Assembly (NCBI GenBank): GCA_026770595.1
Contig: MU634591.1
Span: forward strand, 1-11,292
Length of the DNA stretch: 11,292 nucleotides
Origin: Ochromonadaceae sp. CCMP2298
Lineage: Eukaryota > Sar > Synurophyceae > Ochromonadales > Ochromonadaceae
Reading direction: 5' to 3'
In this document: in pieces, positions 5,589 to 11,292 of the stretch
Numbering within the stretch: the stretch's first letter is position 1
Layout: the number at the start of each line of letters is the position of its first letter
Notes under the pieces: generated by a model
Told to the model about the DNA's origin: nothing
The model's database searches: none
The model's input: only the letters and a program-made list of their open reading frames with translations
Position numbers and translations under genes: made by a program

Positions 5589-7948
5589 ATCTTGCTGGAA
5601 AAGTGTAAACTTAGGGTTCCTGCTGGTGCCAGCCCTCTCCATTCTGGTCAGTTGCTGCCTGTGTGTGGTTGAATACGCGTGTCTGCAGGGAGGCTTCGGA
5701 AGCAACCAAGCAGGCGTGGAGATGAGCATCCCTGCTGTGCTCCTTTGCGTCGCCCTCGCGAGCGTCTGCTGGGTATCATGCAACGGCGCAGAGGGGGCTA
5801 TGCGGGACGGGAGAGCGCTGGCGACGGATCGACCGGTTCGAGCAGCTCTCCTTGTTACGTTAGCTGGCGACCACAAGTTGTCTGACTACTTTGAGTGGAG
5901 CTGCAAGACGATAGGTGCGTCTAGCGAGCTGTTCGACATGCTGGTCTTTCACGAGTCGAACAAGCGCGTCGCAGAACTGCAGTGCGCGCCCAACGTAAAG
6001 ATGATCGACATCGGGCCCAGCGGCCTGTCCAAGTTGATCATCGGGCATATATTCCAGGGTTTCAAGGGAGAGCAGCAGGTGAAGGATCGGATGACGGAGA
6101 TGCTGCGCGACGTGCTGCTGCACGGGCCCCGCTACCTGGTGGAGTACAAGCCCATGCTGGGCTCGCTGTTGGCACAGCACTTGGGCGAGTACAGCCACTG
6201 GAGCTACACCGACCCGGACATCATCTGGGGCAACCTGAGCGACTGGGTGGAGGTGGCGGACCTGCAGCGCTTCAGCTACATCACCTACGCCAAGAACATG
6301 GACGCAGGCAGACTCTTCCTGCGCGGCCAGCTCACGCTGCACAAGAACGAGGCGCATGTGAACAACCTGTGGAGGAATCTGGGCTACCTGAATGTGGCTC
6401 TAGTCGCTGGGCGCATCGGCACTGCGCACCGTATGGTCGAGCAGAAGAAGTCCTCTGACGAGATATTCTCCAAGAACTTCTACTCGTGTGAGGGCTGGTA
6501 CAGCCAGCTGGTGTTTCAGACCAACTCCTCTGTGAAGATCATCGGCAGAGGCTTCGACGACTTCTTCCGCCACCCTGTAGTGCTGCACAGGGGGCGGCTG
6601 AGCCGGTGCAGTCTGGGGGGCGACCTCACCCAGTGCATCGCGGGCATCACGGGCGCTAACACAACCGTCCCCACGGTGTACAGCTTGCCCCCCCCAGCCC
6701 TCATACCTGCTCAGGCGCTCTTCAACCCCATCGAGTGCAAGATGTTTTGGCTGCCCTCGGAGGTGCGCTACTGGTAAGCCTTCCCTCTGTTCGATATTCA
6801 GACAACCCCGCTTTTCCCCTTTCACCCTTCCCTCGTATCAACCCATCTTACCCCTATCTCCACACACACACACACACACACAAACTGTAGCATTGCGGGC
6901 CCCGTGTACGACAAGGAGAAGGCCCTACAGCAGCCGACAGCCAGAGAGAGCGTGCGGCTGAAGAGAGTGGGGGAGGCGGTGTACGAGGGGGGCCAGTGGT
7001 CTGTCAACAACGAACAGGTAAGCACGCGAACGACTCTGCAATTGCGGCGTTACAACATCTCATATTTCCCCCTGTCCCCCTTGCCACCCTGCCATTCTAC
7101 CACAGTCCGCCCGGCGGCAGCTTTTAGAAACAGCAGCCTTCTTCCACTTCCGCCACTGGGACGACTTCCTCAGCACCAGCATCAGCACCACCTGGACGGG
7201 AGAAGCAGGGCCAATAAAGACAATAAGGGGTATAGGAGGGACAGGAGCGGGGGAAGCAGGAAGCAAGACAACCAGCGCCGACTGCATGGTAAGGGAAAGA
7301 CCCTGTTGTTGCACGTACAAACGTGCCTCTCAAAGTGGCAGGGCTGCCATTCTTTCCCCAGCCTTGGTCTCTGTGGTCCTATTGATTATCCTTTTATTTA
7401 ATCCTTTCCCACTCCATGACTCTCCCACTCTCTGACCGCAGGTGCTGTACCTACGCTTCGACGCCGCACTCTCCTTCGAGGCCTGCGATGTGGTGGCGGC
7501 AAAGGAGAAGCTAGCGCCAGGATCGCTGATGCTGGAGCAGCCGCCCAAAGCTATCAACGGCGCAGGCGCGGGAGGCAGAGGAAGGGGTAAGGGCGGGGGC
7601 AGAAGCAGGGGGCGCCAAAGAGACCCAAAGGGGGTGCAGGCGAAGGGGCAGGGGGCACAGGAGCAGGGGGACGCGCCGAGGGATGCACTGGACCAGATGC
7701 TGCAGCACCAGCGCAAGGAGCTGGAGGTTGGCCCCAACCGCGCGCACTCCCGGGATGGGCGGGAGGGGGCTGGCGGGGGGCTCCTGGGTCGAGGTCAAGG
7801 GAACCAAGATCGGGGTCATAGGGAGGCCCCCAACGCCCACGACCACGTGAGCAAGAACCTATCGCAGGAGGAGATGGACAAGCGGAAACAGCACGTCATC
7901 TCACAGAAGAGGAAGGGGAAAGGCAAAGGGCGGAGGGGCGCGGACTGA
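5584..7948 (+). CDS. DUF6625-like putative glycosyltransferase, secretory pathway (four exons)
   Basis: Exons are 5584-6773, 6891-7017, 7106-7288 and 7442-7948 (TGA). Introns are 6774-6890, 7018-7105 and 7289-7441, all GT-AG, phases 2, 0 and 0; the protein has 668 residues. The core resembles DUF6625, a glycosyltransferase-like family: AALLVTLAGDHKLSDYFEWS (start of a Rossmann-like fold), YKPMLG, YSHWSYTDPDIIWGNLSDW with a DxD-type metal/nucleotide-sugar motif (DPD), RGQLTLHKN, and AAFFHFRHWDDF from exon 3. This suggests transfer of a sugar in the ER or Golgi; donor and acceptor are unknown. The N-terminus has two hydrophobic segments (about 10-30 and 48-63). Translation from M47 (5722) instead would give a classical signal peptide, and a 5'-UTR intron from the CAG-GTGAGC at about 5563 would favour that start. 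The last about 125 residues are a Gly/Arg/Lys/Gln-rich disordered tail, odd for a luminal enzyme. Family call moderate, exon model good. Confidence 0.78.
6861..6882. repeat. (CA)n tract in intron 1 of the DUF6625-like gene
   Basis: About ten CA dinucleotides lie immediately before the AAACTGTAG acceptor. They take the place of a normal pyrimidine tract. Length variation here could affect acceptor use. Confidence 0.75.
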
Positions 7949-8290
7949 AGAAATCGATACCGTTCATACCGTTCATACTCTAAGAAATCGATAGTGTATG
8001 GGGCACCCGTTTAGGCAATGAGTGAATGCATGTAAAATAATAGAATCCCGTAACGTTGAGGGACTGTTAAATCCGACCCTGATAAATGTAACTTACATTT
8101 ATCAGGACAAAAATACGCTCCTCGTCAAGAGTTCGTTGAATAGTATTCTTGTTGAGTTGTGTCCTCGCTAATTTTTTGCTTTTGCGCACACGGCAGCAGC
8201 CAAAGCTCATCCCTCTGCCTCTCACTGTGTGTGCCACACTCCATATGCTGCAGCACAGTGGGGGTCGCTTGTGCAGAAAGGCGTGCGAAG
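7949..8290. other. Intergenic region between the DUF6625-like and Sel1 genes
   Basis: No gene is supported. Just after the stop codon, AAGAAATCGATA occurs twice (7949-7960 and about 7982-7993), flanking a small tandem repeat of TACCGTTCA. A near-perfect palindrome lies at 8078-8106. The remainder is the probable promoter and 5' UTR of the Sel1 gene, pyrimidine-rich toward 8210. Confidence 0.6.
8078..8106. repeat. Perfect 14-base-arm palindrome
   Basis: CCTGATAAATGTAA is followed, after a single C, by its exact reverse complement TTACATTTATCAGG. It lies 130 bases after the DUF6625 stop and 184 bases before the Sel1 start. Possible roles are an RNA hairpin near a 3' end, a dimeric protein-binding site, or a tiny foldback remnant; the sequence does not decide. 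Confidence 0.85.
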
Positions 8291-9681
8291 ATGCGGAAGT
8301 TCGTCTCGATCTTGTTATGTTCCGTCGCGCTTGTGCTATTGCGCTCGCCCATCAGAGCGCTCGAAGAAAAGTTCCGCATCGACGATCTGGAGATTCAGCT
8401 CGGTGAGTCCGAGGGCCTTAGCGTCTCGTCGACTATAAGCGCGGAAGGTCTGCAGCGGATATTGAATGGGGTTGAAAATGGAAACAAGGAGAACATCTAC
8501 TTCTATGCTCTACTCAAATTGTACGGTATTTCTCTCAGTAAGGATCTGTCCACCGCCGCTCTTAACTTCAATCGAGCCAGCAGCCTGGGCCATATGGAGG
8601 CTACGACAGCTTATGGAGTTATGCTCATGTCTGGCCATGGAGTGAAGAAGGATCCTGTCAGCGCGATGAAGTACTTCCGCAGAGGAGTGGAGATGGGTGA
8701 CATGGTGAGAGAGCTCCTGTCTACGCGCTCAGTGACTACCCCCTGTGTTTGTGTTTGTGTCTGCGTCTGTGTCTGCGTCTGTGCCTGTCCCTTCTCCTGC
8801 TCCTGTCCCTGCTCCTGTCCCTGCTCCTGTCTCTACTCAGCACTGTGCCTTACCAACGCATCTCCCTCCTTCTCCGCCTCTAAATGCAGAATTCCCACTG
8901 GTTGCTTGGCAAGTAAGTAACATACTGGACGTATGGACGTGTTCGTATTTTCTTGCTGACTGTTCTCTCTCCCGTACTACCATACTTCCATAGGATGCTG
9001 CTCGACGGCAGGATAGCAGCTCCCTCCTACGTGGAGGCTGCGGCTTTATTCCGAATAGCAGCTGAGCAAAACATCCCCCAGTCCCTCTACAGGTGTGTAT
9101 ATATCCTCCCTCCATGGTGTACGTGTGCATGTTGTTTACTATCCCTTCTCTTTGTTTTACGTTCTAAATGTGTATGCAGTCTGGCGCTTATGTACGAGTA
9201 CGGCCACGGAGTGGAGCAGAACTACGACCTAGCTCTGAAGTACTACCGACAAGGCGCGGAGCAGAACCACGTCGAATCGATGTACAAGTAAGTAACATAC
9301 TGGAGTATGGACGTTTTCGTATTTCCTTGCTGACTGTGCTCTCCCCCATACTGCAGTCTGGCCCTGATGTACGCCTTCGGCAGGGGCTTGGACCAGGACT
9401 TCGGCCGAGCCCGGCCTCTGCTGGAGGTAGCTGCGGCCGTACAGCACGCTCCTTCTATATACTACATAGGCGTGTTCAAGACGTACGGCTACGGCTGCCA
9501 GGTGAATTACGACCAGGCCATCAACTGGTTCGAGAGGGCAGCAGGGCTGGATGACTTCAGAGTCAGTGCGAAGGCAGCCAAGGCGGCGGAGGAGCTCAGA
9601 GTGGCTGTGGATGGCGCACACTTGCAGAACAACGACAGGTACGAGCACTACCAGGTCGCCTCAGGGGGGGTGTCATACTAG
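8291..9681 (+). CDS. Secretory Sel1-repeat protein (five exons)
   Basis: Exons are 8291-8704, 8890-8912 (23 bases), 8994-9092, 9180-9287 and 9357-9681 (TAG). Introns are 185, 81, 87 and 69 bases, all GT-AG; the first is phase 0 and the others phase 2. The protein has 322 residues. Residues 1-23 (MRKFVSILLCSVALVLLRSP, then IRA) are a signal peptide. About six Sel1-type helical-hairpin repeats of about 36 residues follow (68-281), clearest as LALMYEYGHGVEQNYDLALK and LALMYAFGRGLDQDFGRARP. Sel1 repeats are protein-interaction scaffolds; signal-peptide forms include SEL1L/Hrd3 of ER-associated degradation. This protein is far shorter than SEL1L and lacks a C-terminal membrane segment or HDEL-like signal, so I do not call it Hrd3. 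The start at 8291 is preferred over an in-frame ATG at 8159 because it gives a clean signal peptide. Splice junctions restore the repeat register exactly. Confidence 0.85.
8740..8840. repeat. Simple repeats in intron 1 of the Sel1 gene
   Basis: A TGTGTTTGTGTCTG-type tract passes into tandem CTCCTGTCCCTG units. These are intronic and produce long artefactual open frames. Confidence 0.75.
8913..8993 (+). repeat. Intron 2 of the Sel1 gene, near-copy of intron 4
   Basis: 81 bases, GTAAGT to TAG. The first 66 bases align with the first 65 of intron 4 (9288-9356) with one single-base indel and five substitutions by eye; both begin GTAAGTAACATACTGGA. The 3' ends differ (15 extra bases ending ATAG here, GCAG there). 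The flanking exons encode diverged Sel1 units, so the introns are more alike than the exons around them. Confidence 0.85.
9288..9356 (+). repeat. Intron 4 of the Sel1 gene, near-copy of intron 2
   Basis: 69 bases, GTAAGT to GCAG, phase 2 within N215. It sits exactly 36 residues (one Sel1 repeat) after intron 3 (in S179), so introns 3 and 4 are positionally equivalent, yet their sequences are unrelated. Its sequence partner is intron 2, in K146, about three residues out of register. Confidence 0.85.
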
Positions 9682-9711
9682 TTTGGCATGTGGCTTCAGA
9701 TCGGAGATAAA

Positions 9712-9774
9712 TCGGACGAGATATTCTCTAATAATTACTTGGCCGAGGGCTGGTACAGCCAGCTGGTGTTTCAG
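9712..9774 (+). pseudogene. Remnant of a second DUF6625-like gene
   Basis: This 63-base stretch matches 6454-6519 of the DUF6625-like gene. It would encode SDEIFSNNYLAEGWYSQLVF, against SDEIFSKNFYSCEGWYSQLV in the intact gene, one codon shorter. The last 30 bases (GAGGGCTGGTACAG onward to GTTTCAG) are identical. On either side the similarity stops: no start, no further domain and no splice model extends it. It begins 31 bases after the Sel1 stop codon, so it probably lies in that gene's 3' UTR. It is best read as a decayed paralogue fragment or a small transposed duplicate; an exon of an unrecognised gene is less likely. Confidence 0.7.
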
Positions 9775-10213
9775 TGCCAAGAATGTATACATGAACAAAA
9801 ATATTATCCCATTAGCCGTCATCTATGCTTGACAATGTCCCAGTACCGGGGCACTGCTCAATCAACCCAACTGGAGATGTGTTCAATCAACCCAACTGTT
9901 TGGAGAGGCTTCAACACTTGTAAACCTTTAAATTTACTCCTAGAGCTTCATATTTAAGCGAACAGAAGTGCAGAACACTTAGGTTCCTATCTGCTACCTG
10001 CTTGCTGTGCTTTCCGAGAAAGAGAAGGCGGCATCGCCATCTGCATCTTTTGGGTCAGGCACTGCGGATCTGTGCCAAGCACCATTGCTAGGGGCACGAT
10101 GTTCGCCATGGTCTCAGTACTGCCACTCTCCAACGCCGTGCCATACACTGGCTAGAATAGCAGCATCATTCGCCTGCAGAGATCTCTTCGCTCTGTCTGG
10201 CTCTGCTTCGATG
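9775..10213. other. Intergenic stretch, no gene supported
   Basis: Open frames here are short and without recognisable content. The only structure seen is a direct repeat, TCAATCAACCCAACT, present twice (about 9859-9873 and 9884-9898). The stretch lies between two genes that converge. Confidence 0.55.
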
Positions 10214-10281
10214 CTGTGACAACCCATGGCGCCAGGTTGATGATATTGATGATATCAACCTGGCGTCACGGGGGGTCACAG
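10214..10281. repeat. Inverted repeat with 28-base arms between convergent genes
   Basis: The left arm 10214-10241 pairs with the right arm 10254-10281; 24 of 28 positions match, and the inner 12 (CGCCAGGTTGAT) are perfect. The loop is 12 bases (GATATTGATGAT). It lies in the gap between the Sel1 gene (plus) and the unknown gene (minus). It may be a small foldback element or an RNA hairpin near the 3' ends. Confidence 0.8.
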
Positions 10282-10313
10282 ATGCTGATCCTCACCCGGT
10301 CGTGCATGTCCTG

Positions 10314-10367
10314 CATAGAGATTGAGAGATAAATACATAGCTGCAACATAGAGATTGAGGGATTAAT
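10314..10367. repeat. Short direct repeats at the 3' end of the unknown gene
   Basis: CATAGAGATTGAG occurs at 10314-10326 and 10347-10359, each followed by a similar GAT-AAT stretch. Read on the minus strand, both units contain CTCAATCTCTATG followed by GCAG or TTGCAG, so each could serve as a splice acceptor for the gene at 10363-10962. Confidence 0.65.
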
Positions 10368-10962
10368 GAAGATACCTGCATTGCACGCAAACCTCCTCTC
10401 TCGAACAAAAGTTGTCCAATGTGTCTTCGTCGAAGCACGAAGCGCCGAAGCTCCAGCGATCCTCGTCGGGCGTGGGATCGTATTTACCCATGGCCTGAAG
10501 CAGATTGAAGAGGGTGTCGGTAGAAGTCGTTGCGTCGATCACGGAGCAATCGGGAAACTTATGCTCAGAAGACAGTCCTTGCGATGGGATTTCGAGTGGG
10601 ATTGCACTGCCAACGCGCAGAACGAAAGGATACTCCGTCGTGGCGGGAGCGAGCTTGGCAGCGGCGGCAGCGTATTGAGCCGCCGTAGGTTGAGCAGCGG
10701 CGATTGCGGCCATAGCATCCTCGATGCTGTTGTAATTAGAGACTGTGGGCAGCTTTGGGGCAACTTTGGAGTAGTGTACTTTTCCCTTCTGTTTGAGGGC
10801 ATCCTTGTTCTTCTCGCGGTATTGCCTTTGGTACTCCCTCGTCGCAGTCTTCTTCTTGCTTTCCTCTGTTTCCCCGCTTACGATAAACCTCGGGATAGGC
10901 ACGAGGCTCCCGACGGGCAGCCTGGTGGGCGCTAGACGGCGCGTGAAGGCAAGCATGAGCAT
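10363..10962 (-). CDS. Hypothetical protein, possible mitochondrial presequence
   Basis: The open frame has 199 residues; I do not recognise a family. Residues 1-30 (MLMLAFTRRLAPTRLPVGSL and onward) carry arginines and no acids, and could be a mitochondrial presequence. A basic helical stretch follows (REYQRQYREKNKDALKQKGK, about 43-62), then an Ala-rich segment (AMAAIAAAQPTAAQYAAAAA, about 83-102) and an acidic C-terminal part rich in Asp, Glu and Cys (FGASCFDEDTLDNFCSREEV, then CVQC). Codon use and amino-acid make-up look like a real protein, and the frame is much longer than its competitors. The C-terminus is uncertain: the GTATCT at about 10370 could be a splice donor to either downstream acceptor, replacing the last three residues (YLH). 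Confidence 0.6.
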   Translation of the reverse strand: MLMLAFTRRLAPTRLPVGSLVPIPRFIVSGETEESKKKTATREYQRQYREKNKDALKQKGKVHYSKVAPKLPTVSNYNSIEDAMAAIAAAQPTAAQYAAAAAKLAPATTEYPFVLRVGSAIPLEIPSQGLSSEHKFPDCSVIDATTSTDTLFNLLQAMGKYDPTPDEDRWSFGASCFDEDTLDNFCSREEVCVQCRYLH

Positions 10963-11292
10963 GAGTGTGATAGATTTTTAGTGATCAAGAGTGATGGTGG
11001 AACACTTAAAACTGGGGTTGAGGGGGGTATGGGGGCAGATTCCGTACCCAGATCGCGAAGCAGCGCCCGTGGAGGCGTGGTTTCTCGGGAGTGGCTGCCG
11101 CGCCGCTCTTCCCCATCCCGTGGGCCAGCTCTCTGCTGCGTGGGAGGTTTGGCGGAGGTCAGGTGGGGTAGGGCGCCTCTGGGGAGAGCTGCAGTGCACC
11201 TATGCGCACAGGGTTCGGAGGTGTGGCGGCGCGAACCGAGGGGGGCCTGCAACACTGCCCCGCCTGCTAATTCTCGGGCGCATGCATCGTGC
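10963..11292. other. Terminal region upstream of the unknown gene, unassigned
   Basis: This is the presumed promoter side of the minus-strand gene at 10363-10962. A plus-strand frame from ATG at 10994 stays open for 99 codons to the window edge, but its product (MVEHLKLGLRGVWGQIPYPD onward; Trp-, Gly- and Arg-rich) resembles no family, and high GC alone could keep it open. A minus-strand frame (11199-10978) is equally uninformative. Neither is called as a gene. Confidence 0.4.

Noticed and set aside
5860-6357. Minus-strand 165-codon frame inside the DUF6625-like gene
   Set aside because: It is antisense to conserved coding sequence (YTDPDIIWGNL region), a GC-rich third-position artefact.
8705-8920. 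Unspliced C-terminal extension of Sel1 exon 1
   Set aside because: It reads a TGTGTC and CTCCTG simple repeat as VCVCVC/SCPCSC and ends outside any Sel1 unit. The spliced model restores repeat spacing.
8291-9681. Calling the Sel1 protein Hrd3/SEL1L of ER-associated degradation
   Set aside because: Signal peptide and Sel1 repeats fit, but the protein is under half the usual size and has no C-terminal membrane segment.
10007-10219. 70-codon plus-strand open frame
   Set aside because: No recognisable features, no coding-like composition, no splice partners; it ends inside the inverted repeat.
1-11292. CRISPR arrays, tRNA, rRNA or bacterial operon signals
   Set aside because: None seen; the gene structure is eukaryotic.

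Overview
The window is nuclear DNA of a photosynthetic eukaryote, most likely an alga with a complex (secondary) plastid. Four of the six genes need removal of GT-AG introns to read through. One encodes a PAP/fibrillin, a family of plastid lipid-associated proteins. Two predicted proteins begin with a secretory signal followed by a transit-peptide-like stretch, the bipartite leader used by stramenopile, haptophyte and cryptophyte algae. Nothing here separates those lineages. The moderately GC-rich exons, short introns and close gene spacing fit such a compact algal genome.

Layout, left to right. On the minus strand: the 5' two exons of CLP1, an RNA 5'-kinase-like mRNA 3'-end-processing factor (1-806, cut by the window edge); a two-exon PAP/fibrillin gene (1243-2155); and an intronless 765-residue tyrosine recombinase with a leader that looks plastid-directed (2770-5067). 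On the plus strand: a four-exon DUF6625-like putative glycosyltransferase (5584-7948) and a five-exon secretory Sel1-repeat protein (8291-9681). A minus-strand gene of unknown function follows (10363-10962). The last 330 bases hold nothing I can assign.

The genes do not form an operon. They are neighbouring eukaryotic genes: general RNA processing, two plastid candidates, two secretory-pathway proteins and one unknown with a possibly mitochondrial N-terminus. The recombinase and the glycosyltransferase are divergent, and a large imperfect inverted repeat lies between them.

The most interesting items are: (1) the tyrosine recombinase with all catalytic residues visible and a plastid-type leader, a candidate nucleus-encoded organelle DNA recombinase; (2) two nearly identical introns at non-equivalent sites in the Sel1 gene, beside two introns at equivalent sites that are unrelated in sequence; (3) the inverted-repeat divergent promoter region, whose arm reaches the start codon; (4) a 63-base remnant of a second DUF6625 gene downstream of the Sel1 gene; and (5) an exact 13-base motif about 115 bases upstream of both the CLP1 and PAP start codons.
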